A stretch of 64,000 nt of DNA from Colwellia hornerae (lineage in GTDB: Bacteria > Pseudomonadota > Gammaproteobacteria > Enterobacterales > Alteromonadaceae): the NCBI RefSeq assembly GCF_007954355.1, contig NZ_VOLR01000018.1:1-64000 (forward strand), read 5' to 3'. Under the pieces are notes generated by a model, which worked only from the letters and a program-made list of their open reading frames with translations, ran no database searches and was not told the DNA's origin. The position numbers were made by a program, and so were the translations under genes. Shown in pieces: positions 1 through 9,600 of the stretch. The stretch's first letter is position 1, and every line of letters starts with the position of its first letter.

Positions 1-2
1 AA

Positions 3-62
3 ACGAAAGTCTTTGAGTTATCAACGTTTGATGTGGGAACTGAGAAAAAAGAAGCAGCCTAG
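3..62 (+). CDS. 3' end of an unidentified gene, cut by the window edge
   Basis: An open frame enters from the left edge and stops at a TAG at 60-62. The last residues read ELSTFDVGTEKKEAA, which looks like a normal hydrophilic protein C-terminus. Too little is present to assign a family. The GC-rich hairpin just downstream could be its terminator or the end of a mobile element. An alternative frame starting at base 1 is very arginine-rich and looks less like protein. Confidence 0.35.
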   Translation, partial: TKVFELSTFDVGTEKKEAA

Positions 63-77
63 TCGTCTAAAACTAGA

Positions 78-577
78 TTGCAGAAGCCCATTGATCGACG
101 CGAAGCGGCGTCGGTGGGTAGTTCACATGCTAATACGTATGGGAAAAAGGCATTTGTTGAATTCAACGATACCTTTAAATTAAGTACTTCTTACATAAAA
201 TTAAAAGATTATGATTTACAATCAAGTAGTAGCAAGCAATTCATCCTCAAGGATGTAGAAGGGAATATACTTACATTTGATAAGACAGAACAAGGCTGGA
301 AACTCAATGTTGATAAATCTTTAGAAGGTGTTGTACTTAAAGAAGCGAAGCAATTAATCGCGTTTTCTATTGGTGCATATTTATCACTAATTTCAAAAAT
401 AAAATGCCAGTAAAAGACATCTATAAGTTAGGAGGTAGATATTTTATTGTCGCCACATATGGTTATTTTGATAAAAAATCACAAGAAAAGTTAGATGGTA
501 TCTTTGAAGAAAAAAATATCGATGCTGAAGCATTAAGGCGCGATATGCTTTCATTTTATCAACCATCAAATCAATAA
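78..577 (+). pseudogene. Hypothetical small protein, probably frameshifted and 5'-truncated
   Basis: Two overlapping frames together read like one protein. The first, from a TTG at 78 to 413, gives a protein-like stretch from about residue 25, ending in AFSIGAYLSLISKIK. The second, from ATG 404 to 577, continues with MPVKDIYKLGGRYFIVATYG and 57 residues in all. The switch falls in the A-rich run near 391-404, as expected for a one-base indel. The first 25 codons of the upper frame lie over the GC-rich hairpin and look non-native, so the 5' end may have been replaced. I do not recognise the family. It could instead be two real small genes, or a sequencing error in the A-run. Nothing further is visible between 578 and 786. 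Confidence 0.4.
94..114. other. GC-rich inverted repeat
   Basis: CGACGC and GCGTCG flank a six-base GAAGCG loop inside otherwise AT-rich DNA. The flanking CCCA and TGGG can extend the pairing imperfectly. It lies between the partial gene on the left and the broken gene on the right. There is no T-run, so a plain terminator is doubtful; it could be the end of a mobile or repeated element. Confidence 0.35.
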
Positions 578-786
578 TTTAAGCCTGCTAATGTCCTACT
601 TGTTTGATAAAACGATAAATTAACAAATGTCAGATCACGCATAAATTTAGCTTAACTCTATTATAAATGATGATAACTTTGTGCGCATTATCATTTTATA
701 TAGAAATATCACTAGCGACGTCTATCTGTATAAGTAAAAATACTAATGTTATTAATTGCTTGGTTTGTAGTGGGTAGGAAATAGAA

Positions 787-813
787 AAGCCGCTAAGTGT
801 ATCTTAGCGGCTT
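787..813 (-). terminator. Rho-independent terminator of the subtilase gene
   Basis: A perfect 11-bp stem (AAGCCGCTAAG with CTTAGCGGCTT) closes a five-base loop. On the minus strand it follows the protease stop codon by about 18 bases and is followed by a T-rich tail. Confidence 0.8.
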
Positions 814-831
814 AACTTTTGAAACTAATGA

Positions 832-2898
832 TTAATTATTAGTTTCAAGTGTTGAAGTTGTTACGGCAATCGTATATTCAGTGGCTACTGAGATATAACC
901 ATTAACGCGTAAAGTATAAAGTCCACCGCTAGTTGGGCGAAAGTTAATTTCTTCAGGGTTATCTAAAGAGGCGCTATTAGCGACAACTTCACCTGCTTCG
1001 TTAAGTAAGTCAAAATCTAAATCTGCAACACCTGACCACGTTAACACGGCATTAAGCATAGAAACGTTATCTGTCAGCTGTATATCATGATCCGACACTT
1101 CCATATTTTCATATGATGGACCCACTGAACCGGCAAAGTTACTCTCGGTTTTGATAATGACCGCCGCGGAGTCGACTAATTGACCGTCGAGTAAAATACC
1201 GTCAAACGAAACTGTACCGTTGATACGTTTAAGGCTTATGCTATGAACGCTATCGGTGGATAAATCTCTAAATGCAACAGTTTTAACTTGACGTTGTGGC
1301 GAATAATAATCTAATAAACCTTGGCTTTTACCATCAAGAAATAATTCGGCATGACCTTTTCTATTATTAGTTATATATTTTAATTGAACACTATCACCAA
1401 TGAAATCAAAGCTAATTTCCGCATTTCTACGACGTGTCTGTTTAAAGGTGCCATCTGACGATAATGGACTCGTTTTTACAGCCCAACGTTTTTTGTAATT
1501 AACATTTTCATCAGTTTCAGAAACTTCAGACCAAACGCCTTGGCTTGACCAGCCAGTTTGTCCGTTCATAAAATCTGTTCTTTCACCGATAGTAACTCTA
1601 GCCAAATCTACAGCGGCTTTTACGTTAATATGACCCGCACCCACTTGATGTACTTTATAGCCAGGCATTTCGTCTGCGCTGTCTTTTAAAATTTGTTCAA
1701 CTTGATCGGGTGATAATTGTGGGTTCACTTCCATCAATAAACCGACCACACCAGCAACAAAAGGTGTCGCCATTGACGTACCACTCATACTGGCATAATA
1801 AAGGTGATATTCAGGATGAGCAGGGTCGATAATGGGACCTGCCGCGCCCAATGGCGTATTAAGTGCTCGCGTTGATACAATTGAGCTACCTGGCGCAGTA
1901 ATATCAGGTGTTTTAATCCAATCACCTTCAACACCACGGCTTGAAAAATCAGCTAATTGACGGTCAGTTGTGCCAGCAGCAACGTTAATAACCCAAGGGG
2001 CAATTGCATATTGGTTAAGGGTGTTGTCATCTGGACCACTATTAGAAGCGGCAAAGGTCACTACGATGCCTTTTTTGTAAGCTTGATAAGAGGCTTGGTT
2101 GGTAGGGTTGTTCGGATCAAAACTTGCGCCGTCACCGCCACCCCAACTGTTCGTTATGACATCTATACTATAACGTTCGCTATTAGCAATTGCATAATCA
2201 AAGCCAGCAATAGCATAAAGAATTGAAATAGCTTCACCAGCGCCTAGACCTACCAAAGTTGCTTTTGGGGCGATACCTGCTTGATAAAAACTTCTCCGTT
2301 CATCATCTCTTGATGCTTCACCGCTACCGGCAACAGTGCCGCCAACATGTGTGCCGTGTCCTGAGCTCGTATCGGTATTTGGCACACCTTCTAAAAATAA
2401 GTTTTTACCACCGGCAAAATCAAGATCGCCAGCAATTTTAACATTTTGGATAGTTTTATCACCTAGTAATAAATCAGGGTGTGTTGCATCAACACCTGAA
2501 TCGAGTACTGCAATCGTTGAACCTTCGCCATAAACACCATAATCGTCATGTACTAGATGACCACTGGTAATTTCGCCAGAGTTATAGTTGTAATACTCTA
2601 AAGGAGCATCAAAATAAATACTCTTAACCCGTGCATCTTTAGCTAAGTTATTAATTTGGCTGCGAGTTAAAGAGGTACCCGCCATAGGTAATACTTTTAA
2701 CGCTAAATAAGGAACGTTTAAACCAGTCATAACATTATCTAGTTCATTGTACTGGTGGGTTGAAACAATCACTTTAGTACTTTGAACTAAAGTGGGTAAC
2801 AAAGATTGTAATTTAGAGCCGATAAGCGCATCTGCATTAACATTAAATGTGGTTGCAGCGACTACACTGACCGACAGTGCCAAAAGTGTCTTTTTCAT
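832..2898 (-). CDS. Secreted subtilisin-like serine protease (S8 family)
   Basis: This is a 688-residue extracellular endopeptidase. A signal peptide covers about residues 1-22 (basic start, hydrophobic core, NADA). Residues 25-100 resemble an inhibitor-I9-type propeptide. The catalytic triad is visible: Asp133 in AVLDSGVDATHPD, His181 in GHGTHVGGTVAG and Ser375 in SGTSMATPFVAG. Residues 450-580 form a beta-rich domain of unclear type. About residues 600-685 look like a PPC-type C-terminal domain, often removed during maturation of marine proteases. It probably degrades environmental protein. The gene is monocistronic with its own terminator. A truncated relative lies directly upstream on the same strand. 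Family assignment is very secure; substrate is unknown. Confidence 0.93.
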   Translation of the reverse strand: MKKTLLALSVSVVAATTFNVNADALIGSKLQSLLPTLVQSTKVIVSTHQYNELDNVMTGLNVPYLALKVLPMAGTSLTRSQINNLAKDARVKSIYFDAPLEYYNYNSGEITSGHLVHDDYGVYGEGSTIAVLDSGVDATHPDLLLGDKTIQNVKIAGDLDFAGGKNLFLEGVPNTDTSSGHGTHVGGTVAGSGEASRDDERRSFYQAGIAPKATLVGLGAGEAISILYAIAGFDYAIANSERYSIDVITNSWGGGDGASFDPNNPTNQASYQAYKKGIVVTFAASNSGPDDNTLNQYAIAPWVINVAAGTTDRQLADFSSRGVEGDWIKTPDITAPGSSIVSTRALNTPLGAAGPIIDPAHPEYHLYYASMSGTSMATPFVAGVVGLLMEVNPQLSPDQVEQILKDSADEMPGYKVHQVGAGHINVKAAVDLARVTIGERTDFMNGQTGWSSQGVWSEVSETDENVNYKKRWAVKTSPLSSDGTFKQTRRRNAEISFDFIGDSVQLKYITNNRKGHAELFLDGKSQGLLDYYSPQRQVKTVAFRDLSTDSVHSISLKRINGTVSFDGILLDGQLVDSAAVIIKTESNFAGSVGPSYENMEVSDHDIQLTDNVSMLNAVLTWSGVADLDFDLLNEAGEVVANSASLDNPEEINFRPTSGGLYTLRVNGYISVATEYTIAVTTSTLETNN

Positions 2899-3295
2899 TT
2901 TCTTATTCCTTTTGAATGATTATAATTTTGAATGATTTTAATCTCATTAACTCACCTACTGTGCATAATTTTGTTTAGCGTTATAATCGTGAAGAACCCC
3001 TAGGTCTGTGTGATAAAACTACTTAGCAGATGTTTTTTAATACGCTTGAATGGAAGTTATGAAGAGATAGTCGTGGGTAAAAAAGTTAATAATTCATTAT
3101 ATACTGGTCAATTTTTTTATAAAAAGCTCTGGAATCAATATAGCTAATTTTATGCAAGTTACTATATTATATGGGTTTATGAACGATTGCCTCTAGGTTT
3201 TAATCAATATCTCCAATTTATTGGAATTATCTTTTTAGCAGAGAAAATACGCTGGTTTTCTATGGTGATGTTGAAAAGATTTGTCGTTTAAATCG
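2899..3295 (-). promoter_or_regulatory. Subtilase upstream region, similar to the region upstream of the decayed copy
   Basis: This 397-base gap holds no gene. The part next to the protease start (about 2930-3050) resembles the region next to the truncated paralogue (about 3700-3810). Shared blocks include GTTATAATCG followed by a run of C residues, then ACTTAGCAG and TTAATACGCTTG-like words in the same order. The conserved blocks are presumably the promoter and 5' leader. The rest, about 3050-3295, is AT-rich with nothing I can identify. Confidence 0.4.
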
Positions 3296-3679
3296 TTAAG
3301 CTGTTTTATTAGGTTGTTCTGGATTTAATTGCTTAGTTGATGTTGAAGAACGAATGCTTTTTTCTTTAGACCATCGCTTTGTATGTCTGTTTTTTTTGTT
3401 TTTATAGAAGATTTTTCGTTTCGCTAATAAATCAACATTTAATCTATTACCAGTTTGATAAACGCTCGACTTAAGTATTTCAGTTAGTATGACATAACGT
3501 GAACTTGGTATAATATTGACAAATTTATTACACAGGTCAGTTGTAACAGACGCTTTAGTCTCTTGTGCTAAAAAAGGTAATGAAAATTGTAATTTTGAAC
3601 TAATAAATGTACCCGCATTGTTGTTAAACGAGGTAATAGCCAGTACACAAATAAATAGAACAACAATTTTATTTTTCAT
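3296..3679 (-). pseudogene. Truncated, decayed duplicate of the subtilase N-terminus
   Basis: The first ~85 of 127 residues align with the neighbouring protease from its signal peptide through its propeptide. Examples are MKNKIVVLF against MKKTLLALS, SSKLQFSLPFLAQETKASV against GSKLQSLLPTLVQSTKVIV, and a shared Y-V/L-A/I-L pattern. The similarity ends near the position where the protease propeptide reads DARVKSIYFD (here LLAKRKIFY). After that the protein becomes a lysine- and serine-rich tail with no catalytic domain. A signal peptide is still present, so a secreted propeptide-like protein cannot be ruled out. A partial gene duplication followed by loss of the catalytic part is the simplest reading. 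Confidence 0.65.
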
Positions 3680-3990
3680 TATTTAATTTCCTTTAACGTT
3701 TTGATTCTACCAATCTACTCTGCATTATTTTATTTAGTGTTATAATCGGGAATAACCCCCAGCTAATCCTAATAAAATTACTTAGCAGGAATTTCTCATT
3801 AGCTTGTTGTTAATATTTTATCAGGAGCATGGTGAAGTAGAGTGATTATTTTTAATTAAATCATAGGCTTCACTGGATTCCCCTCATAGGGCTACTAATT
3901 TGAACTGAGTGAAAAATAACTTAATCAACGTGGTTTTTTTAGAGAAACCCTTCTAAACTTTGAAATAAATTAAACTTAGAGACACTTTAA
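3680..3990. other. Intergenic region upstream of the decayed protease copy and the TonB receptor
   Basis: The divergent gap holds no gene. The left half (about 3700-3810) carries the block of sequence shared with the protease upstream region. The right half leads into the TonB-dependent receptor. I see no clear Fur box or other named operator. Confidence 0.3.
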
Positions 3991-6033
3991 ATGGTAATAC
4001 GGTCAAGTGATCCTGCTTTAATTGTTAATTTTTGCCAACGAGTTGCGTTGATATCATTGCTTTTATTTACTGGTATAAGCTCGGCTGAAAAAAGCTTTGA
4101 AGAACAACAAGCTATTTTTGAGCTTTCACTGGCTGAGTTACTAAACGTTAGGGTTGAAGTTGCCTCTTATACCTCAGAACGGATTATTCAAACTCCCGCG
4201 ATAGTTTCCCGCTACAATCAAGATGACTTAACTTTGATGGGTATTAGAACCCTAAAAGATATGCTGTCGTTTATTCCCGGTTTTGTGCTACAAGAAAACC
4301 GAGCGGGTGGCACTCCCGTAATGATCAGAGGAATAGTGGAAGCCTTTAACCAGAAAATTCTCTTTTTATTGGATGACGTTCCCTACTGGATGCCATCACA
4401 TTCTGAAATACCGCTTTTAGGTATTCCTATTGAGGCTATCAGTCATGTGGAAGTTATTCGCGGACCTGGCGCTATCTATTATGGTACGAATGCTTCTGCT
4501 GGTGTCATTAAAATTGTCACTAAACAAAAAGCGGGCAACAGCCTAGCCATAAATTATGACTCTAATCAAAAACTCAATGTTGGCGGTTATTACTTTCATG
4601 CTTTTAATGCTGATTCTCATCTCTCATTAGCTGTTGAGTCTCAAAAAGATAATGGTTTTACCAGCTATATAGCGGGAACGCCACAACCACCTTTTTTTCC
4701 AAAGGGCACACCGGACTTTGATCATATTGTTATAACAGAAGAAATGACCTCTGTGCTGGCGCGTTTTCGATACCATGATTTTAATCTTAATTTTCAAATC
4801 TTTGACTCGATGACCAATGATACTAACGCGCCAACCCACTTAAGCATAGCGACACAAAGAGAGCATAAGGGGTATTTATTACATCTGGATAAGGGGTGGG
4901 AATTTGAACATTCAAACCTGCAACTCTATAGTGAATATAATCAATTTTATTTACAATTTGTCTCGCGAAATGTGCTTGGTTTAGACAATGATGGTGGATT
5001 TCGTTTTGATAATAATGGTGATAACAATACCCGCTGGCGCACTGGAGCTACCTTTGATTATCACTGGAGCGACACTTTAATTTTAAATAGCGGTATGGAA
5101 TTTGAAAAGCGACGTATTGAAAATTATAATTTATATAGCGTAGCGACTAACCGCAATATATTAAGGTTAATTGAATCCCAAGGTGTTGAAGAGAGCGCCT
5201 TATTTGGTCAAATAGATTACCAATACCAGCAATGGCGGTTTCTTATTGGTGGTCGCTACACAAATAACAGCCAGAGTGGAGATCGAGTGACCCCACGTAT
5301 TTCAACAGTTTACCAAATAGATAACCATCAATCGATAAAACTGCTTTATTCGGTTGGTTTTAACTCACCTAATTTTACTCAATTATTTATAAATATTCCT
5401 GGCACGATAGAAGGAAATCCTAATTTAAAAGCTGAACTCGTTAAAACTACCGATCTGGCTTATTCATATGAAAAAGATAATACGTTGTTTGTTGCAAACG
5501 CTTATTTGTTGAAAGCAGATGATTTTATTCAACGGGGTTTTAATAACAATCTGGTTAGTTTTTTTAATTCAGGTAGCTTTGATCGAAGTGGCATTGAATT
5601 AGATTACCAACGCGTTTTTAAAAACTATACGGTATTTGCCAATTTTGCTTATATTCATCAAGGAAATCGTGAGCTGCGTGATGATAACTTAGCCGCGATT
5701 GTACCCAAAATTACTACAGCTTTTGGGGTGTCATATCCTTGGGACGAATTGCAAACTTTAGGGGTTTCACTGCGAACCATCAGCAAACGCAATAAAGCGC
5801 AAGCCTCATATTTACTTAATGCAAATTACAATTATAAGACTGAGCGCTATTCATTGTTCTTTACAGTAAAAAATTTACTGGGAAAAAAGGTAGTCTATCC
5901 AGATACTCAAGACTTTGTAGCAGAACACTTAATTGAAGGTGACGATAACGCTAATCTATCGGTATTACCTAAAATATTTATTTTAGGTAATACCTGGTTA
6001 GCCAGTATTAGCTTAGATTTTTGGTTGCAGTGA
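3991..6033 (+). CDS. TonB-dependent outer-membrane receptor
   Basis: A 680-residue outer-membrane active transporter. A signal peptide ending near ISSAEKS (about residue 32) is followed by a plug domain at roughly 45-165. The plug contains typical words: TLKDMLSFIPGFVLQ, PVMIRGI, LLDDVP, and VEVIRGPGAIYYGTNASAGV before the barrel. The remainder is a 22-strand-type beta-barrel, with the conserved SVGFNSPNFTQL and GNPNLKAE blocks near 450-480. The protein ends in an aromatic residue pair (FWLQ). Overall it resembles the CirA/vitamin/siderophore branch, but the substrate cannot be read from sequence. No TonB, ExbB or ExbD lies nearby. It appears to be a single-gene unit. Confidence 0.9.
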   Translation: MVIRSSDPALIVNFCQRVALISLLLFTGISSAEKSFEEQQAIFELSLAELLNVRVEVASYTSERIIQTPAIVSRYNQDDLTLMGIRTLKDMLSFIPGFVLQENRAGGTPVMIRGIVEAFNQKILFLLDDVPYWMPSHSEIPLLGIPIEAISHVEVIRGPGAIYYGTNASAGVIKIVTKQKAGNSLAINYDSNQKLNVGGYYFHAFNADSHLSLAVESQKDNGFTSYIAGTPQPPFFPKGTPDFDHIVITEEMTSVLARFRYHDFNLNFQIFDSMTNDTNAPTHLSIATQREHKGYLLHLDKGWEFEHSNLQLYSEYNQFYLQFVSRNVLGLDNDGGFRFDNNGDNNTRWRTGATFDYHWSDTLILNSGMEFEKRRIENYNLYSVATNRNILRLIESQGVEESALFGQIDYQYQQWRFLIGGRYTNNSQSGDRVTPRISTVYQIDNHQSIKLLYSVGFNSPNFTQLFINIPGTIEGNPNLKAELVKTTDLAYSYEKDNTLFVANAYLLKADDFIQRGFNNNLVSFFNSGSFDRSGIELDYQRVFKNYTVFANFAYIHQGNRELRDDNLAAIVPKITTAFGVSYPWDELQTLGVSLRTISKRNKAQASYLLNANYNYKTERYSLFFTVKNLLGKKVVYPDTQDFVAEHLIEGDDNANLSVLPKIFILGNTWLASISLDFWLQ

Positions 6034-6048
6034 TAAATAAAACAATCT

Positions 6049-6120
6049 TTATCGAATGTTATATCTCTTGAATCTTAATTACTCACACAAGGGCAACCTT
6101 GAGTGCCATAGATTCGATAA
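6049..6120 (+). terminator. Probable terminator between the convergent TonB receptor and STAS-like genes
   Basis: An outer inverted repeat (TTATCGAA and TTCGATAA) encloses an inner hairpin at 6078-6091 (CAAGG, loop GCAA, CCTTG). The T-run at 6123-6128 follows on the plus strand. Confidence 0.5.
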
Positions 6121-6126
6121 AATTTT

Positions 6127-6507
6127 TTATAACTGTGCTTTTAACCACGTTAGCGCATCATCTTCGTTATCAAAATACTCTATATTTTGAGCCGCTTTTG
6201 AAGGCACCCATTGTTGGTCAATACTTTTTATCACTTGCGAGGTAATGACGATAGCTTTTGCTACCATATTTTGGCCATTGAGCCACTCATTAAACTTATT
6301 AGATATATTAAATGCGTCTGGCGTAGCACCGTTTAAGTTTGAAAGATTAACGAGGATCAGAAAATTGCTTTGATTGAGCGATTTGATTATTGCTGCTGTT
6401 TTTTGCGAGACTTCTTCAGCACCATACTCATTAAAAGACCCTTTTAAGGTAATATGTATAATATTATCTTTTAAAATTATCGTGTTATCACCATGCTCTA
6501 TCGTCAA
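6127..6507 (-). CDS. STAS/SpoIIAA-like protein
   Basis: A 126-residue soluble protein with the alternating beta-alpha pattern of STAS or SpoIIAA-like domains: HITLKGSFNEYG, then FLILVNLSNLNGATPDAF, then AKAIVITSQVI, ending in a DDALTWLKAQL helix. There is no signal peptide or membrane segment. In this fold family the protein usually acts as a regulator or lipid-interacting module, but no partner kinase or sigma factor is nearby. The gene stands alone, about 120 bases from the end of the antiporter operon. The precise function is unknown. Confidence 0.6.
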   Translation of the reverse strand: MTIEHGDNTIILKDNIIHITLKGSFNEYGAEEVSQKTAAIIKSLNQSNFLILVNLSNLNGATPDAFNISNKFNEWLNGQNMVAKAIVITSQVIKSIDQQWVPSKAAQNIEYFDNEDDALTWLKAQL

Positions 6508-6631
6508 TTTGACTCTCCAATAACATAACCATTTATTAGTCGTGTTTAGTTAATAGACTAAAGATTTGCATTGTAACTGAATTATAGTAAATATCGCGGT
6601 TTATCTTTCATTAGAAGAAGGCATATTACAT

Positions 6632-9600
6632 TTAAACCCCAAAGGCCACCAATAATAAAATACAAACACTGATTAAAACTACTGACACATAGGTTGATTG
6701 CATATTCAGTGGCATCACTTCCTGGGGGGAGAGCTTTTTATCAATAAAATTTTTCAGTTGAGCGAGTAAGCCAAGGTTAACGGCTTTATCTTGTACAATT
6801 TTTGGTGTCAGCTTTTCGCCTGATAAAAAAAGTTTTTTTATTGCTACTAACTTCAAACCATCGATGCTGAAAGTTACGCGGCCGTCTAGAATAAAGGTCA
6901 CTAGTAACTTATAGACAATAATTGCTACAACTATGGGCACTAATGATGAGATAAAGCTATTTAGGCTTACCAGTGATAATAAGCTGGTTAAGGTGTACTT
7001 TTCATTAAGTAAAGACCAAGGCGCTAACAGTACTAGAAGGGTGTTAACTAGGCAAATGGCCAGTAATGGGTATTCAGATTTCTTGCCATGAGCACTATTT
7101 TTCTGACCTTTGTCGTAAGCCATATGGATAAAACGACACATTAAAAGTCCGGTAAATAATGCACTGATAATAATCGCATATTTCAAATAAGGTAAGTCAA
7201 TGAGCAAAATTTTGACTTCATTTTTAGCGAAAAATCCACTGGTAAACGCAGCTCCAACCAAGGATAACGCCGGTAGTACCATAGTGCTATAAGTCATACC
7301 ACGCAGGAAGACTGGTGTATTACTTTGTTTATTTAATAATGGTGTAGTTCCCACAGATAAAAATAAAGCTGACTTAGCTAAACCGTGATGAATAGCATAG
7401 AAAATAATGGCGCTGGTCATTGCATCTTTCAGAGCGGGAAAGGCTAATATCACACCAAAACAGGCAGATAATATGCCCATTTGGCTCACGGTAGAATAAG
7501 CAAGCACCGCTTTGGGATCCTTTTGCATTACCCCCTTTATTGCCGCATAAAAGGCGCCAATGGCGCCAATAACAATAGTCAGTAAACCTAAGTGATAAAA
7601 TGTCGCAAGATCATTGCTTTGAAAAGGAAAAAATTTAAGCCAACCAATCATGCCAGCTTTTACCATAAAGCCACTTAATAAGGCACTAGCGGGCACTGCA
7701 GCAACAGGGTGCGCAAGGGGCAACCAAGCATGAAAACCAAATAAGCCAATTTTTATACCAAAACCAACAACCAGCATTAGTCCCATAAACTGTAATAACG
7801 TTGGGCTAACTATCTGTTGAGAAATGTCCATATAATTAAGAATACAAAAGGCACTAAAAATAGCAACTTCACCGACAATGACCCACTTTATATAGACATT
7901 AGCCGCTAAAATAGCGGGTGCTGTTTTATCCCTAATAATGAGTACATAGGACGACAAACTCATCAAAGTAAAAAAGGTCAAAAATCCAAACATGTCTGTG
8001 CTGAGAACTAAACCAAAACTACTGGCCATAGCGACACAAAATAATGCCATAAAGGTAGGTTTATTATTACCCAAATGAGGATAAAATAAAGCATATGTTG
8101 AGCTTAGTAGCCATAATAGCCCCGCCAGCAATAGAAAACCTTGGCTGAGTTCATCGAGTGAAAGCTCACTACCAAAAAATAAGAATGGGATGCTTTGAAA
8201 ATAATATTCAGGTTGGAAGCCTAAATAAATAGCAGGAATGGCGCAAAGGGGCATTAAATAGGTAAGTTGGATAGCTTTAGGGCGGATGATAATTAATGCG
8301 GCTAATATTAGCGGTAATAAAATAGACCAAATTAATAAACTCGACATTTGCTGAGGTAAAATCGATGATTGCAACAAAGTTGTTGTTTGACTAAAGCCGA
8401 TAGAATCAGAGGAGGCTATGAGCTTTGACCAGCTTAATGCGCTATATTGACTATTAGCAAATAGCCCTGCCAAAATTGCAAATGTGATGGTAACTACCGG
8501 TGGCAATAACATCATCCAATGTGCTTCAAGCGTTGGTTTATTCTCTATATGGTTTTGATGCTCAGTATGTTGCTCTGCAGGTAGTTCTGCGTGTTGCGTA
8601 GCATATACCGGTGTCGATAATTGCGTTGGTAAACTGGCGTGCCCGGTATCTTGGCTTTCGAGTGAAGGGGCAAGAAACCATGCGCGGTAAACCAGGGGTA
8701 AGAAATAAATTGCGTTTAATAAACTACTACCCGCTAGCACTGCTATTACCCAAGTATTACCGGTTTCAATAGCGCCAACACCAAGGTACCACTTAGAAAC
8801 AAAGCCAGCGATTGGCGGTATACCAATCATACCTAAAATTGCGATGGTAAAGGCAGTCATGGTGATTGGCATTTTTTTAGCAATACCATTTAACTGACTA
8901 ACTTTATAAATGTGATGTGTTTCAGCCAACAGGCCGGCACAAAAGAACATAGTGATTTTCATTAGCCCTTGATGCACTAAGTGCATAATAGCGCCAACGG
9001 CAGCAATAGGGCCAGCGAGTGCAATGCCTAAAGTTATATAGGACACCTGACTCACCGTTGAATAGGCAAGACGCTTTTTTATATCATCTTGATAAATAGC
9101 CCTTACCGAACCATAAATAATGGTAATACATGCAAAGACCAACAGCACTTGTAAAACACCTAAAGAACTGGCTAGGTCGACGCCATAAACATCATAAACC
9201 ACACGTATAATGCCAAAAGCTCCAGCTTTTACTACCGCTACAGCATGTAATAATGAACTAACCGGTGCCGGTGCTGCCATTGCACGAGGTAACCAACCAT
9301 GCAGTGGAAATAAAGCCGCTTTAACCCCTAAACCTATCATCAGCATGACAAAAATAATAGTGATGGTGGTTGGATCAATATTGGGGGTATTAAGTAAAAT
9401 ATCTGGAGTTGAAAAATCTAAAGCACCCGCGATAGACTTTAACCAGACAACAGCAACCATTAAAATAGCGCCACCGATCATCGTATAACGTAAATAGGTT
9501 TTACCAGATTTTAACGAATCGTCATTACCTTTATGGACAATTAATGGGTAGGTCGCTAAGGTAAGGAGCTCATAAAAAATCAAAAAAGTAATTAAATTAC

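Noticed and set aside
1-183. Arginine-rich frame from base 1 as a coding sequence
   Set aside because: Its composition is unlike the surrounding proteins, and a more natural frame ends at 62; it looks like an out-of-frame reading of the hairpin region.
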